From positions 7,254,001-7,318,000 of the forward strand of contig OX485809.1 in assembly GCA_950295325.1 (NCBI GenBank): a DNA stretch of 64,000 nt, written 5' to 3'. The position numbers were made by a program, and so were the translations under genes. Positions 11,522-21,948 of this stretch are shown piece after piece (position 1 is the first letter of the stretch; every line of letters begins with the position of its first letter). The notes under the pieces were generated by a model. That model was given only the letters and a program-made list of their open reading frames with translations. It searched no databases and was not told the origin of the DNA. The stretch comes from Polytrichum commune. Its lineage: Eukaryota > Streptophyta > Polytrichopsida > Polytrichales > Polytrichaceae.

Positions 11522-13854
11522 TTATGTTGTTTGTTTGTTATTTAGGATTTGTTTCGTTCATCTTACATTGAATATCAATAAGGTGATGGATCTTAAAGTC
11601 CTTCCACTTTATTTTTTCCATTTTTTTTTAAATTCTACAAACCTCAATAATTTTATTGTTCAGTTAGTTTTTTTTTTAAAAAAAATTAAAGAAGGAATTT
11701 TGTTGTTGTTATTTCAATCCTTGAAAATATATCAATGCTATGATTTATTTATTTATTTGTCGACCTTGTAGAAAATAAAATCTTGGTGTTATTGGTTGAA
11801 GAGGAAATGTATAAAACTGATAGAAAAAATGGATTCAAACCATGTAACATTTTAGAAATCGATGATTGGTTATTTCTAAAAATTAGAGTCATGTCGTTCA
11901 TCCATTGTGAATTTTGTGACAACTTTTTTGTGATTCTATATGTGACTCTTCATCTTTGGTATATTCCTTCATTGTTGCTAAAATATAACGTATACTAATA
12001 TATAAATAATTCTATAACAAATTTAGAAAAGAAATTAGAGGTTACTAAATACAACAACCTCTGGTACAAATTGTAGTTAATTTAATGTTTAATTATTTAA
12101 TTATAATTTTAGACTTTTCTATATTATTTTTGGTTATGTTTGTAGTAACTTAATCATGTTTCACATTTTACTAATTTGATTTAATTTATTTTTCTACTGG
12201 TTAATTTAATTTTAGGTTATATTGATTTTAGTTAATTTAACATTTTATTATTTTTGGGAGTTTAAAGGTTATACTGTTTTTTAAAATTTTAAAATTTTAA
12301 AATTATATTATTATTATTATTAGTTTTAATGTTATTCTATAATGAAGGGCAACTATCATATCATGTACAACCTTTTAAAAAATATCCATTAGAAATTTAC
12401 CAAAATGGTATTTCGTTGCCATAGGCCCTTGCCTTTTCCTACCATACCACCTCTCTTGTCTCTTTCACTGTAAACCCCGTTGGACCATGTTATTAGGCCT
12501 TAGAATATGTATTTTGGGAACCTCAACTTTCAAGGTCCATCTACCAACTTTTCCTTAGTGTAAACGAAAGTGGTCCCGGGACGAGTTCAACAACCAATTA
12601 GTGCTCTTACAATGCCATGGGACGACTTCTTGGTTCATAGTGTAAACCAACCCTTAGTATAAATAAAAAATAAACCTACATGAATAGGTTTTTATCACAT
12701 CCCCGATGGTAGGTGTTAAGAAACAAACTCTATCTTTCATTCATGTCCATTTCAAGCCATGTCAATAAAGGTTAGAAAATGAATAGCAAATGTAACGAGT
12801 GAGAGCATTGGGCAATGGGAATTGAAGGGTGTGAAAGTTGGGATCCCCTAGTGGAAGCAAACGTAAATTGATACAATAGTAGGAACTAACCATGGCACTT
12901 GAAGATCTCACATGGAGTTAAATTCTTATTTATGTTTCCTAAATAAACCTAAACCCTAAACCCTTGATTTAAGATAGATTATTTTGTGGAAAGGCCCACA
13001 CAAATAGGACAAAAACAAAATAGCATTGGGTTGAGAGTCTGGTCATGTATGTCTTTACATTACACTTGAAGGCCTATAACCAATTCATCCAATTTCAAAT
13101 TTTCATCGTACGGCATAAGGATGAGCTTTAAGGTTCATTACAATTCCATGACCTCAACCACTATAATCCCAATTAGTGCGTGTGGTACTAATTCCCGAAA
13201 CATTCATTATTTTTCCAAGTTTTAAAAGCAGTGAGGGTTGAATTTTTATTGAGTGATGCTAAATTCATGAATACATACGCATTTACCTTACATTTCTAGA
13301 AAATTAGTGCTTGTTTTGAATAATGTTGTTATGAATTGCATTTTTAATGTATAGTGCCGAGATGAACAATGCCTCCTAGATCTTTTGGCCGCACTAATTT
13401 CATAGTGTAAAGAAATTTAGTATCATCTTCACTAGTTTCTCACACACATTATTAGCCCTCCCTCACTAAGTGGGATAATCAATGTAGCCAGAGTGTAAAG
13501 TGTCCCCAAGAAGAGGTGCAACAAACCCTAGGTACACATACTCAAAATCAACACCATGTACCACAATCATACATATGAAACCCCCAAATTTGACCATGGT
13601 ACATAGTGTAGATTTTTGGACTAGTGGTGGCTCTAGGCTTAAGGTGGATGAACCTAATATGGCTACTTCCAAGGGGTTTTGACTTTTCTTATATGCAATA
13701 AACACAAGGGAACAAATCAGTTGAACAACAAAAAATTGTACAAATCCAATGCCTTAAGAATGAGACCAAGGTGATTAAAACCTCAATTTTGTGATGAATT
13801 TTGAAAGAGCTTCACAAAACATTGATATTCAACAATCATCTAGGTGTGCCTGAA

Positions 13855-14280
13855 GGGTGCAAGGTAGACATGCCTAATTTCAATACAACAATAATCTAGA
13901 CACATGTATTTGAGTGGTATGTATTTAGGTGTGAATCTAAGAACGAACACCAAAAAATATAGGTGTTTAAAAGAGGTTGGATTGTGTGCTCAAATATGCT
14001 AACTATTCTAGGCTCAATGGTCAACATAATCGCTTGGGTGGGTTGGGGTTTTTTCCTATATGACCAATTAATGGGGATGAGAATATTCACTTTGATAATG
14101 ATTAAGATACTCACATGAGCTCCATAAATTATGAGTCAAATGTTTGTGGACACGATTTGGATGTGCTACTCATCTTGCACTATTTGGTTCTTCAAATCCT
14201 ACGAGAAATGGGTGCAAAGAGAAACGTATCCAAATAACACACGTCTACCTTAGTGTTGAATGGGGTGTTGAGCATTGAAA
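13855..14280 (+). repeat. Dispersed repeat family C, copy
   Basis: This copy contains the block TTTGAGTGGTATG, then GTGTGAATCTAAGAAC, AGGTGTTTAAAAGAGG, GTGTGCTCAAATATG and AGGCTCAATGGTCAACATA. The same blocks occur in the same order at about 23625-24165, 54645-54880 and 57575-57790 (+), and in reverse at about 47065-47255, 51590-51810, 55590-55950, 58375-58535 and 58930-59170. It is non-coding. I could not define its termini or class. Confidence 0.6.
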
Positions 14281-14617
14281 TCTTGACTATACCACCCTAT
14301 GAGCCGTTGCATGAGTCTTTATTGTAATGCTAGAAGTGTTTATTTTAGAAAACCATTGAACCCTTTTGCACCTAAAAGTAGTTATTGTTTAATAAGGATG
14401 GTGTTGGAAGAAGGGATGGTTTGCATAGGGTCCCAATTCCCAAGTTCGCAAGTCCCAACATGCAGGCAAAATCACAACTTGTGAATATCAAGAAACCTTT
14501 AAAAAGTTGTTAAATATTGTATTAAAGTTGGATCTTGATTGTTTTATGCAAAAACATGCATAGGACTTGGGTTGAGAGTTGGGTCTAACTTTTTGCTCGA
14601 CCAACTTCCCACCATAA

Positions 14618-15164
14618 GGGCCAAGTTCCATGTGCCGGTCCCGGTCCGTTTTTTAAATGGGTGAGAAACGGGTGACATCATCCAAAAAATGGGTGATGTC
14701 ACCCATTTTATGGAGGGGTACTTCTATGTGGGGTGCCGGTTTTTTTTGATTTCCTACTTTCTAACTAAATTTGGTGAGTGATAAGACATGACACTTTATG
14801 AAGGTCACCGGCAATGAAGGTCATCTAGATTCTAAAAACATCATAAAATACACGTTCCCTAGGAATACTCCTCAAAAGAAGGGACTAGAAGAACAAAGTG
14901 GACTTTAGTATCCAAGGGTGTACCCTAGCTGACCGGCCAATCCGGTCACCGGAGCTTTCTAACCGGCACATGTCCTTCTTGTGACCGTTAGAACCGCCGG
15001 TCCTTGGCACCCGTTCTTGCACAACACAAAATGTGGGACACCCATCCATGGGGGGTACCGGTCCTTAGGTAAGAAGGATGGGCACATGGCACCACCCTCT
15101 TTTCACCGGCCCACCCATTTATTTTGAAAAAAACGGACCGGGACCGGCACATGGAACTTGGCCC
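14618..15164. mobile_element. 547-bp PIF/Harbinger-type MITE
   Basis: It has nearly perfect terminal inverted repeats of about 37 bp. The left reads GGGCCAAGTTCCATGTGCCG, and the right gives the same 20 bases on the other strand, continuing with the GTCCCGGTCCGTTTTTT block. TAA flanks both ends (14615-14617 and 15165-15167). The long, almost unchanged arms suggest it is young. It is non-coding. The GGGCCAA start resembles that of the 3.7-kb element at 8930. Confidence 0.85.
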
Positions 15165-15204
15165 TAAGTCCCAAGCCTCACCTCCAAAAATGTGTTGCCA
15201 TGTC

Positions 15205-15309
15205 ATACTTAAGACTTAGGACTTGGAACCTATGTGAAGTGGTAAGTCCCAACTTTCATGCTCTCAATGGTTGAGATGGCATGGATTGACCTCAAGTGGC
15301 TTGGGACTT
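15205..15309 (+). repeat. Separated first unit of the 94-bp satellite
   Basis: One monomer of the array that resumes at 16063 (GTGAAGTGGTAAGTCCCAAC, then CATGCTCTCAATGGTTGAGA, then GGCTTGGGACTT). It is cut off from the array by the element at 15310-16062. Confidence 0.85.
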
Positions 15310-16062
15310 GGGGCCATTCACGGTTAGGGTACTACTTTTGGCCGTCTAACGGAAAACGGACTTTTTTGGATAACTTCACATGCTTGGTATGCTTAGATTT
15401 GTATTGTGAAGCATATTTTGGATCATACCTACATTTCATACTCCATATCGAGTACACTAACAAAGTTAATTTAGAAGGAATAGGGTCATCTAAGATATCC
15501 TTTTGATTCCTTAAAGGACATTCAGGAGTGCTGTCTTAATTGTTCACCTTAAGATCAAGGAATGAAAAGGACAACAAGAATCAATCGGAACGATCCCAAA
15601 TTTTTTCCTCACACTCATCGTTCAAGTGTGTACCAATAGAACCAAATATGTATTGAATAGCAATTGCCCAACTTTACATGTGGCACCAAACATGTCCAAA
15701 TATACATATACTCACGGCCACACGTAAAAGGAACGTCTAGTATTAGAATTGGACAAAAAAATTTATATGAATGGACACATGACACTTTTACCAAGGTACC
15801 AAGATACATAACAGGAAATAATTGACCACCAATGCACACCTAAATAGCAAAAAAATGCCACTGATGTGGCCTAGGGTTTAGGGTTTAGGGTGATTATTAA
15901 ATAATAATAAAAATCTTTCTTGATAAAGCTTATGAACTATCTACTTATTTATGTAAAATTTATTGATCAAATAATAGTAAATTGTGATAAAAACCAAGAT
16001 CAATGCGACAAAGTCCTGAAGTCCTGTGTCCCGAAAGTAGTACCCTGATCGTGAATGGCCCC
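15310..16062. mobile_element. 753-bp inverted-repeat element inserted in the satellite
   Basis: The left end GGGGCCATTCACGGTTAGGG and the right end (GGGGCCATTCACGATCAGGG on the other strand) form inverted repeats of about 28 bp. The satellite reads straight across the insertion, with ACTT present on both sides (15306-15309 and 16063-16066) but once in uninterrupted monomers, so the duplication seems to be 4 bp. The interior includes two to three telomere-like TTTAGGG units near 15873-15893. It is non-coding and its superfamily is unclear. Confidence 0.75.
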
Positions 16063-17120
16063 ACTTAGGACTTGGGACCTGTGTGAAGTGGTAAGTCCCA
16101 ACTTCCATGCTCTCAATGGTGGAGATGACACGGATTGACCCCTCATGTGGTTTGGGACTTAGGACTTGGGACGCGTGTGAAGTGGTAAGTCCCAACTTCC
16201 ATGCTCTCAATGGTGGAGATGGCACGGATTGAGACCTCAAGTGGCTTGGGACTTAGGACTTGGGACCTGTGTGAAGTGGTAAGTCCCAACTTCCATGCTC
16301 TCAATGGTGGAGATGGCACGGATTGACCCCTCATGTGGCTTGGGACTTAGGACTTGGGACGCGTGTGAAGTGGTAAGTCCCAACTTCCATGCTCTCAATG
16401 GTGGAGATGGCACGGATTGACCCCTCATGTGGCTTGGGACTTAGGACTTGGGACGCGTGTGAAGTGGTAAGTCCCAACTTCCATGCTCTCAATGGTGGAG
16501 ATGGCACGGGTTGAGACCTCAAGTGGCTTGGGACTTAGGACTTGGGACGCGTGTGAAGTGGTAAGTCCCAACTTCCATGCTCTCAATGGTGGAGATGGCA
16601 CGGGTTGAGACCTCAAGTGGCTTGGGACTTAGGACTTGGGACGCGTGTGAAGTGGTAAGTCCCAACTTCCATGCTCTCAATGGTGGAGATGACACGGATT
16701 GACCTCTCATGTGGCTTGGGACTTAGGACTTGGGACGCGTGTGAAGTGGTAAGTCCCAACTTCCATGCTCTCAATGGTGGAGATGACACGGATTGACCTC
16801 TCATGTGGCTTGGGACTTAGGACTTGGGACACGTGTGAAGTGGTAAGTCCCAACTTCCATGCTCTCAATGGTGGAGATGACACGGATTGACCTCTCATGT
16901 GGCTTGGGACTTAGGACTTGGGACATGTGTGAAGTGGGTAGTCCCAACTTCCATGCTCTCAATGGCCAAGATGGCACGGATTGACCTCAAGTGGCTTGGG
17001 ACTTAGGACTTGGGACCTATGTAAAGTGGAAAGTCCCAACTTCCATGCTCTCAATGGTCGAGATGGCATGGATTGCAACCTCAAAGTGGCTTGGGACTTA
17101 GGACTTGGGACCCATGTGTG
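16063..17120 (+). repeat. 94-bp satellite array, about 11 units
   Basis: Head-to-tail units have a period of 94 bp; for example the phrase CTTCCATGCTCTCAATGGTG recurs every 94 bases from 16103 onward. The units at 16063-16950 are very similar and those after 16950 are more diverged. Each unit contains AAGTCCCAA and its reverse complement TTGGGACTT, so every monomer could fold into a short hairpin. Sixty-three-codon frames repeat every 94 bp on the minus strand. They exist only because the unit lacks stops in that phase and are not genes. Confidence 0.95.
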
Positions 17121-17353
17121 AACCGGCCGTAAGACACATCTAGCACCATGCACCTTATAGGGGGTCGAATGTCGACCCGAATGAGGGCATATGACACTTG
17201 TATACAACAATTCCCTCTCACCGCAATTGGGGTGGGGCCGTCCATGAGGGGTCCTTGAAACACGAGCATGGTGCCAGTGGGCATGGCGATTCCAGCGCTC
17301 CCCAGCTCCCCAGAGCAAAAGCCCAGGAGGCCTCTGGGTCATGCCAAGTGGCG

Positions 17354-17458
17354 GCCACGTCAGCATATCACAGCTGGCAGGAGTACACCTGGCAGATGCC
17401 GCTGGAATCCCGGCTGCCAGGCCTAAAAGTCGCAAGGGCAGCTGCTCTTATGTTATAA
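17354..17458 (+). promoter_or_regulatory. Promoter of first AWPM-19 gene: ABRE-like site and TATA box
   Basis: GCCACGT at 17354-17360 is the reverse of ACGTGGC, which fits the ABA-response consensus ACGTGKC. A TATA-like TTATAAGC follows at 17453-17460, about 145 bp before the start codon. The second copy has the same layout. AWPM-19 genes are known to be ABA- and dehydration-induced, which fits, but regulation here is inferred. Confidence 0.5.
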
Positions 17459-17600
17459 GCACTCTCGCCCTTCAAGTACCCTTCACCTCAGCCCATTCGA
17501 GCACTCGTTCGCCGGCCTCTAGCAAGATCGCCGTCGTGCCTCCCCAACTGCAATTCAATCTTGCCTTAGGGTTCTCCCGAGTCTCTCAAAGCTAGTCGCG

Positions 17601-18889
17601 ATGGCGTTCGGAATTGGGCGGGCCATGAGTACTCCTTTGATGGTCATCAACTTCATTTTGTACTTCATCTCGGCTTGCTTGGCTGGCTCCATCTTGAACA
17701 GGAGCTTGGATGGCAGACCTGCTGGTGAGTCAGCCACTTCATGGTGGATTTATTTGAGAATAATGAAGTCTGCCGGGAGTTTGGTTGGGGTTAATTGGAC
17801 TAGATTAGCGAGTCAGCTCCTCTGTCTTGAAACGATGGGCTTGTTTAGGTAGCCCTAGACTGCGTTAACAGTGGACTAGCATGTAACTCAAATTAAAACG
17901 CACTGTCATCTGTTAATGTGATGTTGTGTGTTTGATGCTTGGTGTTGTTGGTTTGGACTCTCGATAGGCGGTCAAGCATACTGACAAGGAGATTTTATGT
18001 GTAATTATTGTGCAGGCAACAGTGCGACGAGCTCATTCCTTTTGTTCGCCTTGGTGGCGAGTATGGTTGGTTTGGCCTCAATCTTCGCTGGAGCTCACCA
18101 CGTGCGTGTGTGGAGAAACGAGAGCCTGGCCGCCGCCGCTGCCACCGCGTTGATCGCATGGCTGCTTACCCTTCTGGCCATGGGTGTTGCCTGCAAGGAG
18201 ATCCACATCGGATACGGCCGCAACAAGAGGCTGGTATGGATGAGTCATCCTTCTCTCTTCCACTGTCAGTATCACCCGGACTTTCTATAAATTTTCTATC
18301 TATATCCATAGGCAGTGCATGGCTGCAATCTGGACTGTTCGATGTGGTTCATAGTATGATTCATCCGCAAGACCCTCTCAGTGGTTTGTTAATGTGTCCG
18401 ACAGAGGTGTGTTTCCCTCGGGGCATTCTTGCAAATCACTGTACCACCACTGTCTGATACACATACGCGAAAATCCACTTGAAATCAATTTGTTTACTCC
18501 CTTGAATGCTACCGTAGAGTCGAGCTATCTGGTTGAACATAATGGACAAGAGATGCGGACTTGAAAATCTATGTCATAACGACACGGGGAAACTTTTTAT
18601 CGAACAGATAGGCAAGCAACTACAGTGTTGCTTGCCGCTGCAAACAGAGCCAGAAGCTGATTCTAATAAAGGAATGGTTTTCAGCTAGCCCTTCTGACGC
18701 TTGGCCTCATTAATAATGAATTTGCAGAAAACTTTGGAAGCGTTCATGATCATCCTGTCGCTGTTCGAGCTGCTGTACTTGCTGGCCCTTCACGCCGGAG
18801 GTATGACTGGCGAGGGCTTCGGCAACAACACAGGCAACCGGGCTGTGAAGAACCCCACCTACGGCACCCCTGCCGCCACGGCTGTGTAG
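17601..18889 (+). CDS. AWPM-19-like plasma membrane protein, copy 1
   Basis: A four-pass membrane protein of the AWPM-19 (PM19-like) family, small plant plasma-membrane proteins linked to ABA, dehydration and dormancy. Exons at 17601-17724, 18016-18233 and 18728-18889 join in frame (phases 1 and 0) into 167 residues. The start MAFGIGRAMSTPLMVINF matches the family's N-terminus and is the first ATG after the TATA box. Hydrophobic segments lie at about 12-31, 47-68, 80-101 and 115-135. An Ala-rich stretch (LAAAAATAL) lies at the start of the third. The C-terminus ends NPTYGTPAATAV. AATAAA at 19081 is a likely poly(A) signal. The gene is intact and differs from the 25854 copy at 16 residues by my count, about 90% identity. 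Confidence 0.92.
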
Positions 18890-19980
18890 AATAACATTCC
18901 ACTACAAGAGTGTTGGGTTCCCTGCAGCCAGGCAGCAACACTTAGGTACATAGTTTTGTGAGAGGCCATGACCAAGTTCGGCCTGTCTCTACAGTGTTGT
19001 TGTCTTTCTACGAGAGTTTCTGTGCATATTGATTCTGCGATTCAAAATCATTGTAACATAGTACAAACACATACATTGTCAATAAACTCTGTCTCAAGAG
19101 TTCTTTTAAATTATCCCGAAGTGCATTACCCAGCCCAACGCTCATCCCACGTTGATTGAATGCCTAATGAATGCTCAAAAATGTCTGTTGCGTTCAGATT
19201 GCTGACCATTACTGAACATAAAAAGGGCATTGAAAATGAGCTGATGATGGTTTAAGGGTTGTAATCGTTTATTCATGAGAGCCATTTATGCAATGTCAAG
19301 TACACTAATGTTTTTTCTGTCACCTTTCTGCGTAAATGGAGATCGAAGATAAGAGGAGGGAATTATTATATAAGAGTGTTCTTCTCATTTCATCTAAAAT
19401 AAAAGCCCTGGAATAGTATTCAGCCCAGAGACTACCTATTTGTTAGAGTTGGTTTGATACTGGAATTAGTTTCTAAGACCCTGGAATTAGTTTGGTCCAT
19501 GTCATTTGAGTTGAATCGGTTCATTACAAACCTATAGAGGATTAATTTTATATACTGGATAAATGAGATAATTGCCTCTCTCTCTGTCAAAGAAAGGCAA
19601 ATTGGTTGCCATTCATGTCGGTGCTAGAACACGAACATTGTATTTAAACGTTAGTACAGAAGTTGATTCTGCTTGAGGTATATAGGTCTATTTTATGATG
19701 AGGAGGTGATCTTTTGCATCTGTGCTCGTGCTCATCTTATGCCCCCTCCCCACCTGACTTTACCAAATAACCAAAGTCTCTCCTAGACACCGGGTAAAGG
19801 TCCCTCAGTTATAGGGGAGGCATTCAACTATTCCAATGCACTTACAAGAACTTGCTCCGGAGATTTTTGAGTAGGTTTAGTTAAGTAGCTCTCGCACATG
19901 TTCATGGTTTTATCTACCAAGCAATGAGTGTTGGATAGTTTTTGTCCCATCTCCAAATCCCTTACTACTCATCTATCTTA

Positions 19981-20963
19981 GAGCAAGCCCAGTCATTCCT
20001 GGATCTGCAACTGCATCCAAGAATGAAAAGTGGCCCCCCTCCAGGATGCACATGCAGACCCAGGCAAACCTGCCAGTCATCCTGCATTCTTCACTTTTGG
20101 ATTTCCGGCAAAGAATAAACATGAACTGGTTACTTCTCAAACTCAACCAGATCATTTGTAGATCGGTGTTACTGTGCACCCTAAGCATCAACTGGTTGCT
20201 TCTCAAACTCATACAAATCTTCTGTAAATTTTTTTTTACTGTGCACCCTAAGCATCAATTGGTTGCTTCTCAAACTCATGCAAATCTTCTGTAGATCTTT
20301 TTTTACTGTGCACCGTAAGCATCAACTGGTTGCTTCTCAAACTCAGCCGGTTACTTCTCAAACTCAACCGGATCATCTGTAGATTTGTGTTACCGTGCAC
20401 CCTAAGCATCAACCGGTTGCTTCTCAAACTCAGCCGGTTACCTAACCTGAACCGGTAATTTCTCAAACCCAACCAGTTATTTCATAAACTCAACCGGCTC
20501 ATCTGTGATATGTGATTTTTCCGAAGTCATCTTCAACCGGTTCATTTGTAAAGGGTAATTTTCCCGAATCCCCAAACCTCAACCAGTAATTTCTCAAACC
20601 CAAGGAGTTCATGTGTACGTGTTACTCTACCTGAGCCGGTAATTTCTCAAACCCAAGCAGTTCATGTGTAGTTCACGCGGAGAATTACTAAACCCTATCT
20701 ACCCCTGTAGCTATGAAAGGCCTGCAAACTTCATTCACACACCTTGTCTTATCTGGCGAGGTTGATAATGATGTTAAACTTATACTCATAGTAGCCTCCT
20801 TGCATAAGTTGATGTTATGCAGGGATTGCGTCTCACCCTGCAGAGTTTTTCATCCAAGGTTATAGTTATGCGGGACCACTGGGGCCTGCACTTGCATCTG
20901 CATCCGCATAACGGATGATAAAGAGCAAATGCAGATGCAGGTGTAGGGCGATTGGGCTTGCCC
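19981..20963. mobile_element. 983-bp Harbinger-type MITE nested in family A copy 1
   Basis: The ends GAGCAAGCCCAGTC and GGGCAAGCCCAATC (other strand) are inverted repeats, flanked by TTA at 19978-19980 and 20964-20966. The undisturbed sister element at 21429 reads straight through the site (CTCATCTATCTCACAAATCGG). The middle is a degenerate tandem array. It is non-coding. Confidence 0.8.
20100..20680. repeat. Degenerate AACCGGTT-rich tandem array
   Basis: A unit of about 65-70 bp recurs imperfectly, for example CATCAACTGGTTGCTTCTCA at 20188, 20255 and 20320, followed by CTCAAACTCA and CTGTGCACCCTAAG. AACCGGTT-like palindromes dominate. The array lies inside the nested MITE. Fragments of the same phrase occur near 1980-2016 and 22108-22145. 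Confidence 0.75.
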
Positions 20964-21428
20964 TTACATACCATTGGTTTTTGATCATGTAGCTCCTCGT
21001 GCCCTCATAGTTAAGACTAAAAAGCAACCAATCACAAGGGCAAGAGGCGACACTTTTGAAGGTCCTATATTCTTGCCTCATGTCCGATGGAAGGGTTGGT
21101 GCCTAAGGCTTAAAACCTCCACTTATAAACCATGCCACATCATTTGCCAACTAGGCTCAACACTAGATAATGCCGACGGTGTGAAGGCCGTGCTTTTAGA
21201 ACCAACTTTTAGGCTTAGCTAAAGTTAGGTGGGGAGGGGCATTAAGTGCCTATATGAAGCAAACTTATGTATTAGTGGAAAGACGTTCGAACAATTGAAT
21301 ACATATTGGAGCAAGTTTTGCAGAAGTAGTCATTAAAGCTTCTCACAAGTTTACATATTGTTAAGCTAGCAAATGTAGTCCATTGATGCATTATTGCCAT
21401 GGCCTACATTATACTATGACTATTCTAA

Positions 21429-21948
21429 TGCCCTCTTCCCACCTGCCTTTACCAAATAACTAAAGTATTTCCTAAAACCGGGTAAAGTTCCCTCAGTTAT
21501 GATGGAAGCATCCGGCTACCCCAATGCACCTACAAGAACTTGCTCTGGAGATTTCTGAGCATATTTTAGTTAAGTAGTTTTCACACATGGTCATTATTTT
21601 ATTTATCAAGCAATGAGTGTTGGATAGTTTTTGTCCCATCTCGAAATGCCTTACTACTCATCTATCTCACAAATCGGTTTTTGTTGATGAAGCTCCTCAT
21701 GCCCTCATAGCTAAGACTAAAAGCAACCAATCACAAGGGTGGGAGGCAACACTTTTAAAAGTCCTACATTCTTGCCTCATGTCTAGGTACCGATGGGAAG
21801 GTCGGTGCTTGAGACTTAAAACCTCCACTTTTAAACCATGCCACATTATTTGCCAACCAGGCTCAACACTAGATAATGTCGATGGTGTGAAGGCCCTGTT
21901 TTTAGAACCAACTTTTTGGCTTAGCTAAAGTCAAGTGGGAAGGGGGCA
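21429..21948. mobile_element. Family A element, copy 2 (520 bp, uninterrupted)
   Basis: The left end TGCCCTCTTCCCACCTGCCT and the right end (TGCCCCCTTCCCACTTGACT on the other strand) are inverted repeats. The interior is colinear with copy 1 outside its nested MITE. The right half of the segmental duplication has no insertion at the matching place (near 28103-28115), so this copy arrived after the duplication. The flanking trinucleotides are TAA and TGA, so the target duplication is imperfect. Confidence 0.8.

Larger units (their letters stand above)
8930..12653 (+). mobile_element. 3.7-kb PIF/Harbinger transposon, decayed but with both ends
   Basis: The left terminus GGGCCAATTTACACTATGGA pairs with the right terminus, which reads GGGTTGGTTTACACTATGAA on the other strand. 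TTA lies immediately outside each end (8927-8929 and 12654-12656), the 3-bp duplication known for PIF/Harbinger. The interior holds a broken transposase (9620-10365). The rest is very AT-rich. The right 260 bp match the element cut by the left window edge. The element is too broken to be autonomous. Confidence 0.85.
19740..21241. mobile_element. Family A element, copy 1, carrying a nested MITE
   Basis: The left end TGCCCCCTCCCCACCTGACT and the right end (TGCCCCTCCCCACCTAACTT on the other strand) are inverted repeats. TTA flanks both ends (19737-19739 and 21242-21244). Without the nested insertion at 19981-20963 it would be about 520 bp, the same as copy 2 at 21429-21948. The interior shares CCAATCACAAGGG, GGAAGG.TGGTGC, ACCATGCCACAT and GGCTCAACACTAGATAATG with copies 2 and 3. 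It is non-coding. The 3-bp TTA duplication would fit the Harbinger group. Confidence 0.8.

Noticed and set aside
15873-15893. Telomere-like TTTAGGG units (also near 12950 and 53850)
   Set aside because: Only two or three units each, scattered inside repeats or introns, too short to mark a chromosome end or interstitial telomere array.
16143-16898. A series of overlapping 63-codon frames on the minus strand, seemingly a repeat protein family
   Set aside because: They recur every 94 bp purely because the satellite unit has that period. The period is not a multiple of three, so the frames overlap in different phases.
16045-17120. CRISPR-like array of regular repeats
   Set aside because: The units are contiguous 94-bp monomers with no unique spacers, in a plant genome. 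It is a satellite.
16959-17435. 158-codon minus-strand frame upstream of the first AWPM-19 gene
   Set aside because: It runs across satellite and promoter sequence and its composition reflects them. No domain was seen.
18008-18457. 149-codon frame overlapping the second AWPM-19 exon
   Set aside because: It is an alternative frame of the real exon. The spliced frame gives the family protein, and the same shadow occurs in the second copy at 26397-26891.
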